Shown here: piece after piece, positions 13,028 through 25,623 of the stretch
How positions within the stretch are numbered: position 1 is the first letter of the stretch
Layout of the letters: every line of letters starts with the position of its first letter
Assembly: GCA_036852015.1 (NCBI GenBank)
Contig: JAANDG010000225.1
Location: 150,364 to 214,363, forward strand
Origin: Pelodera strongyloides
Lineage: Eukaryota; Nematoda; Chromadorea; Rhabditida; Rhabditidae
Length of the DNA: 64,000 bases
Reading direction: 5' to 3'
Made by a program: the position numbers and the translations under genes
Notes under the pieces: model-generated
The model's database searches: none
Told to the model about the DNA's origin: nothing
Seen by the model: the letters and a program-made list of their open reading frames with translations, nothing else

Positions 13028-16000
13028 ATGGAACCGACGTTCGCTATTTCACCAAAGCGATCGGCTTTCACTGAGGATTTGAATGAATTCAAAGTTTCCG
13101 GATTACAACCTTTCAATATATATAGAATTCAGTTGGTGTACGTTTTTGTTTTGTATTTTGTCCAGTAATTGACTAACCACTCGAATATTTACACATCATG
13201 TTAATTCTGAAGCGGTGTTATAAGCGAAATTGCTGCTGATTGTGAGGAGGCATCTAAAAATTCCAGCGAAAAGATTTTTCAAAACAAGCACAGTAAACAT
13301 TAGATATTTTATAATGATTTAGTTGGTACATAAGATCCCCTAATATTTATTGATGGTTGTGATCTTTCCGTCTTCTAATTATGAATTCATATGTCCTATT
13401 CTTAGGCTTCAACACAAAGGATTGTTTGTGTCCTATGCATTCTTCCTCAGTGATAAGCAAGGCGAAATCGACCTGTCCAAAAGCGCTCCATTATGGGGTT
13501 ACTACAAAGGTACGTTATTATCAAAATTCCGGACATTAGCATGTCCAACAAAAAATACCAGTGTATAAACAAGTTGCTGCATGGTTAATCTTTTAGGAGT
13601 CGACATGATGGGTTTAATCACCTCATTGTATCAAGATCCCAGTGAGAGGTTTGGAACAAAACTCAACTTGACTCCTGTTCCGGAATCTCTCACATATCGA
13701 TTTTCCGTACATCAACTGTAAGCGTTGACATATTTTGGCAAGCACAATCATCATCTGTTTTCTTTTTTTACTAATTACTCTGTAGTTGCAATTTAGTGAG
13801 GAGCTCAAGTCATTGACTGAGACAGAGATCGAAAGAGTGGTGCTTTCCGATAAGGTCGTTAGGGAAACGCTGGAACATTCATCACTGGAGGGAGTGATTT
13901 TCCATCCACGAGATCATGGTAGGTCTTTTAATTCAGCGTCTATTGCATCCTTAGTAGAAACCCAATGTAAAGATAAAATGAACTAGAAAAAAATGCGGAA
14001 ACCATTTTCAGAGGGCCCTATGCCCTGTGTGATCGACATTTCCGGAGTGGGAGGAAGCAAGGAACACAGGTGAACGCAATTTAGCGAAACAGAAAGATTA
14101 GCCTGTCTTCTTTAACTATAAAATCACGGCGTGATAGTTGCTGGGAAAATATGCACAGTATTTCTGCAAATAATCCTCCCCATTAAAGAAAGTTTATTTG
14201 TTGCCTTACATATGCTTCAGCTTATTAATTGCAAAGCACTATTGATGCCGTGACTTCAAAATCTAGACGTATTACTTACCATTCCCTTCTTAGTGAATTA
14301 AAACCTCTCAATATTTCAGGGCGGCTTTTTTGGCCGCTGAAGGGTTCTACGTGATTTCACTGGCTCTTTACGGTAAAAGTGACAAACTTCCCAAAAGACA
14401 CGAAGATGTGAACACCGAGTATGTCCTGGTGCGTGTGGAAATTTAATTTTCTCTATAACAACGCTATACAGTTGTATTTTCGTGTTAGCTTCGAATAACA
14501 TTAGTTTTGGAGGCTCCCGGTTCAGTGATAATAGTAAGTAAATTTCCGCCAGTTTTAGGAAGCTATTGATTACATCACCTCTCTTCCAAACACAGCGGAC
14601 AAGGTTTCTATCATCGGCACATCTCTCGGAGGCACTTGGGCTTACCACGTTACGACACGAAGCTCTAAGGTAGTTCAAGTATCATTTTGACCAAAAAGTG
14701 GTCTAGTGAAACGAGAGAAAAGCACCGCGTCCCAGATAGCGCCTGCCAGCAACAAAAAGGATAAATATAAAGGGTACCGAGGTTATATAGCCAGCAATAC
14801 AGTAGGATATACACATATATCCATCTTGCTGCGGTTAACTGTATGACCATTTAACTCAACGACGTTTAGCAAAAAAAGAGGATTAAAACGTTTTTTTCCT
14901 TCATGTTTGTCAAATAATAGTTGTATCCCAAGGTTGCGGCAGCTGTAAGCATCAATGGACAGGGAGCGTATTATTATGTATCGCAAATGAAGGAAAATGG
15001 GAAAAGAATTCCCTTCGTACCGTAAGTTTTTTTATTGCGTGAAATTTCAATAGCACATGTGAAATGCACACAGAAATAGCTGAAAGCACTAGAGACTCTT
15101 TACAGTTTACGCATCTTCGAGGATCACTAGAAATAGGATTGTAGTGCTTCCACAATAATGAAATAGTGCTGTGTGGTGACACTTTTAGAGTCACTCCGGA
15201 GGCTATGACTCAAATCGAGATCATTAACGGATGTCAATCATATGCGACGATGTATGGAAGCTGCAAGGCATCGGAGAAACATCTAATTCCAATAGAATCA
15301 ATCGAAGCATCCCAGAAACTCTTTTATATAGTGAGTGGTTCGTAATGCTGCTTTACCGCATAAATATATACTTGTTAGGTCGTCGGCTATGCTATGCAAG
15401 GCTAGGCAGATATTAACTAAATAGTAGCATTCCCAATCAAAAGAATTGCGTCGAAGTGGGAATGAAGGAATACAAAGTAGGCTAGACAAAAGTACTTAGA
15501 CTTATTTGCGATTTATACACAATAAATAATGTTCATTATATGGAACTGCTCCCTTACAACAAAGCAAAGAAAATGTAAGACAAAGAAGTTATCGCTGTTG
15601 TTTTTTGTCTCCAACTTTTCTCTTTATCCTTTTAAAGGCAAGTGAGGGAGACAAGGCAATAGATGCCCTTCAACAAGGAGAAACAATGAGGAACAGAATG
15701 AAAGCAGCAGGAAAGGAGGAACAATTCACGTATGTGCTTTCTGCAGGTTGATATAAATCACGTAGACTAGTCTTTCGATGATTGTTTGTACGTCCACATG
15801 AATATTGTTTGTACTGTGAAATGTACTGTGAAGATATATCAGCATCGAACACAATCATAATAGCTTATGTGTGCGGAAATTTAATTGGGTGTTTTGGATG
15901 TTGTTGGCAGATGTTTTGAATGTATTCGTGGCTTCAGAATGGAAATCGCCAAGAAGGGATGCCATGTGATCGATCCACCTTATATGCCCATTTGCGACGT

Positions 16001-16296
16001 TGTTTACGTGCAAGGTTAGTGTGGAGATTTTATAATTACACCAGTGCGATTAAGAGTCCTATGATGTTCTTGCCGTCTGGGGGAATATGGCTTCATCTGA
16101 CAACAGCATGGCGATTACAAGAATAGAGACTTTACTGGAAGATAAAAAGATTTAAGGATAAATTCACAGTAATGAAGCAATTATAATCTTATTTCCAGGC
16201 AAATTCTTTTTGTTCGGCGGTGATCCCTACGTTAGTGGGTGTGAACAACGTCGTTTATGGCCAAAGGTCCTTGATTTCCTGAGAAGTGCACATTAA
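13028..16296 (+). CDS. BAAT/acyl-CoA thioesterase family hydrolase
   Basis: Alpha/beta hydrolase related to bile acid-CoA:amino acid N-acyltransferase and the type-I acyl-CoA thioesterases; it should hydrolyse or transfer acyl groups from CoA. Exons: 13028-13131, 13406-13509, 13597-13717, 13797-13918, 14012-14069, 14320-14428, 14559-14669, 14921-15021, 15189-15330, 15638-15729, 15911-16014 and 16199-16296. The N-terminal beta-sandwich domain shows HKGLFVSYAFFLSDKQGEID and WGYYKGVDMMGL. The hydrolase domain shows the nucleophile elbow SIIGTSLGGTWAYH, the Asp region ASEGDKAIDALQ, and the His region GCHVIDPPYMPIC, which matches the family's GHxIEPPYxPLC. The triad is therefore Ser-Asp-His, as in thioesterases rather than the Cys of true BAAT enzymes. 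No peroxisomal SKL end (it ends FLRSAH). Substrate unknown. Complete gene. Confidence 0.93.
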
Positions 16297-18348
16297 TCGA
16301 CAATTTAATTAGTAGAGTTTGTGCTTTGTAATACGGAAAAGTAAGCTTCAAACTGTTTTTGATTTTGGCGTTAATCAAGAATAGTCCTTACCTCGTTGTG
16401 AGTTTTGCCTAATTTACATGTCTATATTTGTATGTTGTTCGTATGCAACGATTTTGTCGTTCTTTTTCTCGTAGTATTCATAGAACAGTTAGTCTGAAAA
16501 GATCTGAGAGATAGAGTGAAGTGCTTTAAAATCACTATATTAAAGCCTCTTGTTTTGAAGTGCTTTAAAATCACTATATTAAAGCCTCTTGTTTTGCCTT
16601 ATACATAGATAATAATAAATCGTTTATATTACTTTCTACTGTCTTTTCTGTCTAACCGAGTTATGTGTGTTCGAGGGCGGATTGCCATTGATCGCGCTGT
16701 ATTTTCAGTGACGTTGGCTTCCCTCTTTCTAATTAAGGGATAGAGAGCAACCGCCGCTTGCCCACAAAGGCTTCCGATTCAGAAGAATTTCATTTCTATT
16801 CCTTATTTATATATGCCCCCTAAGCATGGAAGAAGAATTTAGGCACATGCTTCATACTTTAGAAACTGTACTCACATTTCTCTGTGAATTTCTCTAATTG
16901 AATAAATTGATTTACCTCCAAAGACCAATGCAAGTTAGATCATATATTTCCTGCTTACAGTCAACCGGCTAATGTATTTCAACTATCCAATCCACAAGTA
17001 TTCCTCCCAATAAACTGTTCATGTGCTACTATAAAGTGTATAGGTACTGGGCATCCTTCATTCGCATTTGTTTGCGCTCCTCCATGATGTTTAACCTTTC
17101 CGTATCCCATGGATTCAATAACCCCTTATTGTTCAGAAATGTAGTTATTTTCGCGTAAACCACATTTCGTCCGTTAACTTAATGTCAGAGGGGCGAATTT
17201 GTTCTGCAGTGAATTGTTCCATAGAATGTGTGGATGCTTCGATACGCGTTGCCCTCTAATGGGATTCGGGCCCCTCGATCATCCCCTTTCTCTCTCTTTC
17301 CTCATTTTTCTCACAAGAGTCATTCCTCAAAGGCGGCTCTTGTTCCTCCTTGTCATTTTAACCTGAAAACATAAACAACACATTGTCATATTGTTTCCAA
17401 AAATTGTAGGTATTTTAAATGTGCCTGAAATGCGATCACACCTATTCAACTTTTCAAACCGTCTGTATCTTTTCCATCCCCTTCTCTTCTCTAGTAATTT
17501 GCTGATCCCTCAATCTGACTCTTTCTCGTTCCCCTCTACTCATTTAATTCACCTCGCTGTATATAATGATCTTCGGGCACACGACAAATAACGAATATAT
17601 TTGGGTGTCCGCAGTCGGAATGGTGCGTATTGATTTTGGCTTGCTCTTCATTTTACGTTCCCTCGCGACCAAAAAGAATAAAAACGATCCTCATGTGACT
17701 TGAGCAAAATGCAAAAAATTAGCATAATTTTGCCGATTTCCTTTTCGAATGTGCGCGCATTGCAAAAGCTCTTCTCTTTCATGACACTTGTATCTTGTAT
17801 TCATACCCCCCCACAAATGCAATCTTCCCCTTTTCAGACTCTGTTTATCTTTTGTGTTTTCTTGCATCGAAACTCGCAACGTGATCGATGTTGTGCTCAT
17901 TCAACGTCCTAAGATATTTGTTTTGTGAAGTTTACACTGTCTATTTTATGAGCAATAATACATATTATTTTCTTTCAATACATACTCTTTTTTGTTCTAT
18001 GATTCGTTAAAAATCGTTATTGTAAACTGGAAGCATAGTTTGCAATTACATCAATCAATTGTTTGCTCACAATGATCAAATAAGACGTCAGCTGTCCTTT
18101 CTTTCGCTCTTTTCTTCGTCGCATGACATCCCACCAACAATACTTCGCCCGATTTTATTTAAAATATTACTATTTTTGTCTAAACACTATTTCTTTCTTT
18201 TTTTCTTTGATGATATAATTAACTAACTGTAAGTGATTGAAGAATTTCTGTTCTTCCCTGTGAAATGTGACAGCGTTTTACTATATAACATACAGTACTA
18301 CGAATTCAACTTTAATTATATTCTTCAGTTGAATGAAATTATTATGAT
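16297..18348. other. Intergenic, two-kilobase gap
   Basis: Separates the hydrolase and the small acylated-protein gene, both on the + strand. It holds a perfect 39-bp tandem duplication at 16518-16595 and pyrimidine-rich sequence around 17280-17560. No exons recognised. Confidence 0.5.
16518..16595. repeat. Perfect tandem duplication, 2 x 39 bp
   Basis: The unit beginning GAAGTGCTTTAAAATCAC occurs at 16518-16556 and again, identical, at 16557-16595, in the 3' flank of the hydrolase gene. Confidence 0.95.
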
Positions 18349-19285
18349 ATGGGATGCCGACTCTCTCGTACGAATTCCATCGACCACATAGAGGGTGAGT
18401 ATTTGAAAACGAAGAGAGAATCCATAATAAATAATGAATCTAACAAAAAATCTGAAGAAACAAACGTTGTTTATTTAGACAATTTCTTTCTTCGTTTCGT
18501 ATGCTATGAAAGTGCTTTAACAGGAAGGCAGTTAACAGGCCATGCAGATTTTTACAATATATCATATAGCATAGTGAAATGCATAGTAATTTCGACGTTC
18601 TTTACCAATTTTATTTTAGAAGAGAAGGACGAAGCGCAAGCTTCAGCTTTTTCGTCGGAGGACCGTGTTGTGTCGAATTCGGTGCAACAAAACAGTTCTT
18701 CGCAACAAAATGCTCAACAAGGCAGTGCTGCTCAAGACAACAGGTATGCTTCGAAATAAGTTTTAATATTGTTTATTCCATTTTTCATTAGTTGCAGCAA
18801 CATAAACTGCCAACGAGTGTTTACAACTAAAGTTAAATCATTAGCCGCTAAGTAAAAACTAAGCACGTAATGTAGACTAATGTGTCCCGCACTCCTTTAC
18901 GAAAAACGTCGTCATTGGTGAATATATGGTGGATATTTTTTTAGAAACGGAAATCACAGCCTAGGAGGAAATGCTCTATCAAGCAAGCCTATCGGGTGCG
19001 TCATTGTCTTAATTTGGAAACTTGTTATTGGCGCCGTGTTGTTATTCTTTGTGTTGTTATTGCCATAGATTTTCGTAAATGCACACTTTTATTTCAGAGA
19101 AGTGGAGAGTGCCAGTCAGGCGGACTTCTTTCGAATGCTCGACGAAAAGATTGCTCACGTAAGTGAACTAAGCAAGCGATTTCAAATTATCTTCTCCACT
19201 CTGTTAGGAGTATTTATCAGTGCTTAAAATATAAAGAAATGTCTTTCAGGGCCGTGGGTTGGACTCAGAAGACGACGAAAATTGA
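18349..19285 (+). CDS. Small C1orf21-like protein, N-terminally acylated
   Basis: A five-exon gene (18349-18394, 18620-18743, 18945-18995, 19098-19158 and 19250-19285) encoding about 105 residues. It starts MGCRLSRTNS: Gly2 with Ser6 fits an N-myristoylation signal, and Cys3 could be palmitoylated. The middle is a Ser/Gln-rich linker, probably disordered. The end reads SQADFFRMLDEKIAHGRG followed by an acidic tail. That matches the conserved C-terminal FFRMLDEKIxxGRDYCSEEE block of vertebrate C1orf21, which also begins MGC. I infer orthology from both ends and the similar length. The function of this family is unknown; association with the inner face of membranes is expected. All splice junctions are GT-AG and in phase. 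Confidence 0.85.
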
Positions 19286-20574
19286 CTTGCATTCATAGAG
19301 CAAGCGGTATGACCCCATCACTTTCATAACCTATATAGGAACTTCCTTGTTTGGCTGTCGATTAACCACATACTGCATTCCGTGAAGTTAGAGCTCAAGC
19401 TGATTCGGTAGACTTTCGAAGCGCCAGTGGCGCAGTAGATGTCTCTTTCAGGTGACAACAAAATATCCGATTTGTCTTCTTAAAACAAACAAGTTTACCT
19501 TATTCGGTTACTGTTATACAGCGAATGTTTTATGTCAGTCGAGTATGTACAAGACCAACTTACTATTACTATACACTAATATATAATCGAACTCCCTTTC
19601 CACAGACTTTTCCATACGTTATATGTACATTAACTCTGTTTATTCATCGACCCAACGCAAAACGGTTCTGCCTTGACTTTCCTTAGAATATACAAGTATA
19701 AGCTATAAATATTTCAGTTAAAAGAAATTTAACCAAACTTTTAGGTGGTGTTTTTTGTTCTATTTTCTTGGTATACGTGCGTGTTTATTTGTGTCGTTAC
19801 ATTAAGGAGTTCCGTTAAATGTAAGATATATTGATGATTTTTGTCATTTTATTCCATTGATCTCCGTAATCTCAAAGCGACATTTGAATATTCGATTTAG
19901 CAGCTTTAATTCAGTACTTAATTTCACGCAATTAGTATTGTGCTAAAATGCTTTCTGAGTTTCTGCTTTTTTATGGTTTTTATATCTTTCCTTTGTTTCA
20001 GTGCGTTCAATGCACTACACGCTTTGTAGATCAAGTTTTTAGAGCCGGTGATTAGAAAATGTTAACGCTTTCGTTTATTTAAGTGCTACACTTTGTGACG
20101 CTATTTCGAACAAATTCGATCATTTTTATATTGTCCTACACAGTGCAAAACACAACCATATTATTTTCATGAAAACAAGACTTTCTTGTAATCTACATCC
20201 TTTATAATTACTTTTTATTCAAAAGACTGAGATTCTAGGAAATGAGATCAGTGAACAAACGGAAGCGAATTAATAAAGTAAACTAGAAAACATACAATTA
20301 AAATGAAAGAAACAATGATATTTGAAAATGAAATAAAGTTGATCACTAGAAAAAGGGAATTTATAGAACTATGACACGTTGAGCAGTCTGTTTTCCAGTT
20401 GAAGCTCACATCGGCAGAATCTACAATGGGAAATACCATGTCAAAATGATTATAGCACGAATTACAATAATAGACTATCAGACTATTTGCTGCCATAGTT
20501 CCTGGACATCTCAGAGTTCTGATGAAAGAGAGTATAAAATAAAACTATTTCTGTGTGGTATGAAATTCGTACGA
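19286..20574. other. Intergenic between convergent genes
   Basis: AT-rich; holds the 3' flanks of the C1orf21-like gene (+) and the four-helix membrane protein gene (-). Nothing else recognised. Confidence 0.5.
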
Positions 20575-21427
20575 TTAGTAGAGGACAGTTGAAGAGTATC
20601 CAGGTTGTGATTTTGAGAAAGGAAGAACGACCTCAGCGGAATAACGTCTGGAGAAGTAGGTTCCTTGGCCAGACCATTTGGCGGTCATGAAACACCAAAC
20701 AGCAGTCATCCAGAGGTTCTCTCCTTGGAGGCCTAAAACAAAATTCAATAAAATTCTGACGCCTGATGTGTTATGAACACATGTTTATCCATTACTTTAT
20801 ATATCCTTTTGCTCCTATGTAGAAGCTCACCGTCGTGAGTCAGTGTTTGTTTCTGTATTCCAGCAGAGATGAGACATCCAATCATTCCAGCAGTCGACAA
20901 AACAAAGGTGACCACGTCTAAAGGTTGGGTAGTTAACAATGGACAAAAAGTATATTTTACTTTTTCTAGGTAATATGTGATTCATATACTATTCCGATAT
21001 ATGGGGAAACTTTCGGAATGGGGTAACAAAACAGATCAGGGTAGATATCATTGGGTATGATTGCCCTAGCTGTCGTTGGGAGAATAACACTTACTAATAT
21101 ACATGGATTTCCGCAAGCCAGTCTTGGTCCATGAAGCCATTCTGTTCCGTTTGTAAGAGAAGTGGAGACAAGTGACGAAGGAAGCGAATGCTGATGAAAT
21201 CAGTGCCATGATAGTCGTCGACCAATTCTGTAGAAAATTTTTATTGTAAAGCGTGACAAATTAAGCATTTTATCAAAAATGTTTCCCATGTTTAAATAAG
21301 AAATATGCATAATTTAAATCGAATAACTCACATGGTACTGGAATGCAAAGCAACCAGCAGCCATTATTCCAGCCGAAATGCCGATTATGGCAATCGTAAT
21401 GAGAATGTTAATATTACAGTGGCACAT
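20575..21427 (-). CDS. Small multi-pass membrane protein, unrecognised
   Basis: Four exons (21332-21427, 21095-21227, 20831-20917 and 20575-20732) encode about 157 residues. The ATG at 21427 sits 4 bp behind TTATATTTCAG, a typical trans-splice acceptor, which decided the start. There are three clear hydrophobic segments. The first is ILITIAIIGISAGIMAAGCF directly after a Cys-rich MCHCN start. The second is in exon 2 (TIMALISSAFASFVTCLHF). The third is in exon 3 (VVTFVLSTAGMIGCLISAG). A weaker fourth lies in exon 4 (LWMTAVWCFMTAKW). The layout resembles four-helix MARVEL/claudin-like proteins, but I do not recognise a family signature. The C-terminus is hydrophilic and ends in Tyr. Function unknown. 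Confidence 0.75.
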
Positions 21428-22438
21428 TATACCTGAAATATAACAAGTTACATGATCCAAATATATTCAATGCCTAGATATGCAGTAAGCTAAGCCAGTG
21501 CATAATACACATTTTTCCGGTACGGTGTTCTTTATAAGCATTTATCCAAAAAGCCAGAAAGCTAGCCCAAAAAAATATAGTAAAACTGTAATGATGCTGT
21601 CGGCAATGCTCCTAGTCCTGCTACTTATATAAGTTCTTATCTTGAGTAATGCTTACATCATATTCTCCGCGGTATTTTTGCTGTCTTAGCCAGTCTCGCG
21701 GGTTATCAGTGATGTCTCCCTGCTTTGCATCATATGAATTGATATGATTTTTCGTAGGGCACACACATTAGATCAAAACTGCGTGCAGTCTCTGGTCTTC
21801 CTTTCCCTGTAATAATGAGAAGGGAGCAAATGACCAAAATTAAATTTATGAACTAAACCCATAATAAATTTGTGTCATTTACATTGTTTCAGGAATGCAA
21901 TAATCCGGGAGGATGGAGAAAGTGGGCATTGAGGTTGGAAACTTGGGATCCTCATTATGTGGTTTCTCATTCGGAACATATAGCTTTGTGAAGAAGTCTT
22001 CCTTCCCTCTCTGTGATTTACGTACTTTGTTCCAGTTCATGTTTCGTGTGGATGTTTTTTCGGGAGAGCGGCTGCATATTCATTGATTGGTCTCTGCCCT
22101 GGAGCATTTTGCGACTCCCAACACAACATACATATAACACAGCAGTAAAGCAAAAACAAAATCCAACTCGCATATCACCTCTGTTTTCTTATCTAGAAAA
22201 GCATTATTTAGCATATTTTTGCATGCTTCTCGCCACCGAAACACCGTGTAAAAATCATACGATTTTGAAGGTTTAAACCATTTTCTCTAACTATGTGTAA
22301 GCTGTATTCCATACGTTTCATATGGCCATTTTTTGTGTGATGTGCTCAGAATGTGAATTCACACACGGCAATTAGCACACGTTTTACGTACTTAAGATGT
22401 ACTAGAACAGTAGCTCATGAATTTGTTTTCTGCCTATA
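21428..22438. other. Intergenic between divergent genes
   Basis: Presumably carries the promoters of the four-helix protein (-) and the receptor (+). No recognisable elements or exons. Confidence 0.45.
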
Positions 22439-24837
22439 ATGACTATAATGCCTCAGATGGTTGCTTCAATTAAAGTTTTCAGGATGTGGGCAGTAACGTT
22501 AAACTTCATCCTTGCCCTGCTCATATTTCTTTTCAATCTCCTTGTTTTGGTGTCAATTGCTTCGGATAAACGCCTGCACACACCCACGCTGCTTCTATCA
22601 ACAAATCTTTGGTTATGCAATTGCATTTCAGCAATTGTCACAATATTCTATACGTGAGCCTATTTGATGACGTTTTTAGCTTGGGAGACTATCACTAGGC
22701 GCAGTATTTATATTTTAGTTTTGTCTATTTCATGAAAAAGCATCATTTAACGAAGTTGCAGAAAAACAAATGCAGTACAGCGTTACATTGCTCAGTTCAG
22801 TAGTTCACGTTTTATGATAGGAAAGAACAATCAATGATTCTTTGACGAATACAAACAATGCCAACCGCCTTTACTCTTCAGGTTGACTCCAATGTCGGCT
22901 CCCTTTGGTGTTTCATGCGACTTGCACAGTCAACAGTTGAATATTGAGATGAAGTACAATGTAGTCGGACATTCTCCTCTTGTAAATGTATGTTTTAAAG
23001 GGACAAGGGAAACTAATTTATTTGTGAAACAGTTTAGTGCAAAAACATTTCAGTGTGAACATCATTCACCTCATAAGCTTGTGATATCGTTAAACTGTAT
23101 TTTCGGCGCAACGAATTCCCATTCACTAACTATTTTTACTTTTTTTTATTGGATATTTGGATAGGTTGTGGCGAGAATCGAGTAAGCTCATCAGTATGCC
23201 ATAAGACGGCAAGTCTTTGTTTCGGAATCTTCATACAGAAACCGATCAAGACTAATTTCAGAGGCTCGGAGAACGTACAGGAATTTTTGGACCGCACTTA
23301 TCTGCAGTAATTCTCAATTCAACAGTTAGCCTTTTCTCCCTACTCACTATAGGAATTGTCCAAGGACTAAATAGATACGACTACAAGTTAACCAGGTAAG
23401 TCACCTGTCGCCCAGAAAGACTTACATTGTACATTGTACATTGTACAGCATACTGAATGAAAGTATACGTGTTCCTGCGGGTTGATATACAGTTGTATTG
23501 AAAACGAAGGTCTGATTATTTTATGTTTTAAACTTCTTAACTATCAATCGATTTACTGAATGAAAAGCGAATATTTTTGTACTTATGCAGCCAGCAGTCC
23601 AAGCGTCTTCTCGTATCGACATGGATTCTGGCGGCCACCCTTCTGTTCTCCCACTTTATATTCCTTCGTGTGGGAGTCCATCTCACCCTGCCATTCCATG
23701 TGGCTCTTCTCTCTGTGTTCTTATTACTGAATCTACTAATTCATCCGATCAACTTGGTCCTGATAAGTGTATGGCCGCATAGATCACAGGTGAGCACCAG
23801 CTGCTACTGTTCAACGATGATAAGTAATTAAAAAAAGTAGTAGTCACAATAGCTTTATTTTGTCTCATTTCGCTGTTTGCTATTGAATCTATGTGTCCGA
23901 CGATTTGTTTATTTACACACTTGTGTCCGACGATTTGTTTATTTACATACGCGCAGAAGAAAAATTATCTCCCAGCAGTTCTTAATATAACAATTAGCAT
24001 CGTTACCGGTGTCAGAAAGAGCGCTTACCAGACAGTTATAACGCTGCCCGAATATATTCGCCCCAAAATTGATAGACGAATTTTAGACGCATTGATAGAG
24101 CTTATACCCATAACATTCCTCCATCACTCCAGTTTTAGGCGGAGGAGGACAGAGTCCAGCTACTCGAAGAGAGTGTCACTGCTTCTTTATGGCTTCTACT
24201 CACATCTCTTAGTTTTGTCATCATATCGTTAGTCATGCTCTGGGAAAATAATGAAGATGAAATGCACAAGGTATGAAACTAGTTAAAAATAAAAGTTAAT
24301 AACTAGGGGATGATCAATTGGTCAATTTTTCAAATGGTTTAATTGTAAATCCATCTTCTTAAACAGTTTTCTTATGATTTAAAAAAAATGTTCAGACGAA
24401 CGTAGGAACTTGATTAAATAATTTGGAGAAATAAAAAAAAGAGCGATTCGCTCTGTGGTCCTTATAATTGTCATAAAAACATGTACTATTTTCCAGGGAA
24501 CATTGGATGGATTGCTAGGAATCGAACTGGCCGCTTACAGTGTTCACTGTGCTGCGAATCCTCTAATTGCAATAATTCGTGACCGACAATTAGAAAATGT
24601 GCTAACTTCACTTCTCTTCACTACCAAAAGGTTGGTTACAACTTATCCAAATGCAGGCGAAAGGTGGACACATGCTACACTGCCTAGAAATATTTATGTT
24701 TATTACTATCAGAAATAGCCGTACCGAATTTCTTCCTAATAAACGTAAAGTACTATATTTCAATACATTATAGGCCAAGGACCGAGGACGATCTGGTTGT
24801 TGCCCTAATGAGGGATCCGCCACCACCATACTCCTAA
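22439..24837 (+). CDS. Seven-helix receptor, rhodopsin-like, orphan
   Basis: Exons: 22439-22653, 22882-22981, 23262-23395, 23591-23789, 24139-24270, 24497-24630 and 24774-24837. Exon 1 carries TM1 (LNFILALLIFLFNLLVLVSI) and TM2. Exon 3 carries TM3, ending LNRYDY in the place of the E/DRY motif. Exon 4 carries TM4 and TM5. Exon 5 carries TM6 (SLWLLLTSLSFVIISLVMLW). Exon 6 carries TM7 with NPLIAIIRD, a degenerate NPxxY. Exon 4 joins exon 5 in phase 0 through a short, acidic third cytoplasmic loop. The tail ends DPPPPYS, a PPxY-type site that WW-domain proteins can bind. Exon 2 is an extracellular loop with one Cys. Ligand unknown; most likely a nematode-specific class A or chemoreceptor-like GPCR. 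The N-terminal Met could be either of two in-frame ATGs 9 bp apart. Confidence 0.83.
23892..23951. repeat. Tandem duplication, 2 x 30 bp, intronic
   Basis: The unit beginning TGTGTCCGACGATTTG is repeated with very few differences, inside the receptor intron between 23790 and 24138. Confidence 0.85.
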
Positions 24838-25623
24838 ATAAACTACTAACAATTTGTTTTAATATAAGCAAACCATTTTTACGTACGAATTCAAAGACCT
24901 TTAGTTAATTGTGGTGCTTTGTAATAATCGATTTTTATTAATAAGCCCCTAGTATTCTTGGTTTGGGTGTAAGATCAACTATGAATGGGTCACCATGTAT
25001 TTAGTGTAATTTTGTGATCTCCAATACAATAGTTTTGTGTACAAATACGATTCGATTCAGCATTAATTGCTCATTGTTAATATATATAGATATTTGGTGT
25101 ACATAGTTGTGTTTATTCAATAGTGAGGATTAGCCAGTTTCATATCGTTTTCCTTTTTTTCGCGTGATCTCAATAAATAAGTTTGGTGTATTTCTGTATC
25201 GACACGTTCATGTTTTCAATCAGTTCTGCAGTCGGACATGTAATGTTGTGATTTCGTTCTGCAAAACGTGCAGCCCCGAATAGGGTGATTTTTCAAAATA
25301 TTTCCAATTAGAAGGAAAATCTGCCATACATTGAAAAGCCGATTAAACTAATACGGATATTAGAAATTCAAAACCAAAATGCCGAAAACCCAAATGGCAA
25401 CTACGAATGCCTCCAAATGACGAGTGTCACGTTAACACTGAGTGTTGCGCGTACCATCTCGTAGTGTTTATGCTTATTTTTATTGCAAAACGCCGCAATA
25501 AGTTTGTTGTTGTTGTTGTTCGAATAATTTTCTCATTATTTTTTCTATGATTCTTTACAGCATGTTATTGTTTAATTATAATTTTCTCGAGCTATAATAC
25601 GTAACTCATCTTGTTTATAGAAC
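24838..25623. other. Intergenic
   Basis: Starts with the receptor's AATAAA, which overlaps its stop codon region. A short (GTT)n run lies near 25503-25521. The TTTATAG at about 25614-25620, just ahead of the sedlin ATG, looks like a trans-splice acceptor. Confidence 0.5.

Noticed and set aside
16199..16296. Apparent loss of the catalytic His in the BAAT-family hydrolase
   Set aside because: I first aligned the wrong segment. The family His lies in the preceding exon, in GCHVIDPPYMPIC, and is present.
23957..24138. Open frame in the receptor gene between TM5 and TM6
   Set aside because: Exon 23591-23789 joins 24139 directly in phase, giving a normal cytoplasmic loop. The intervening frame has no membrane segment in the right place.
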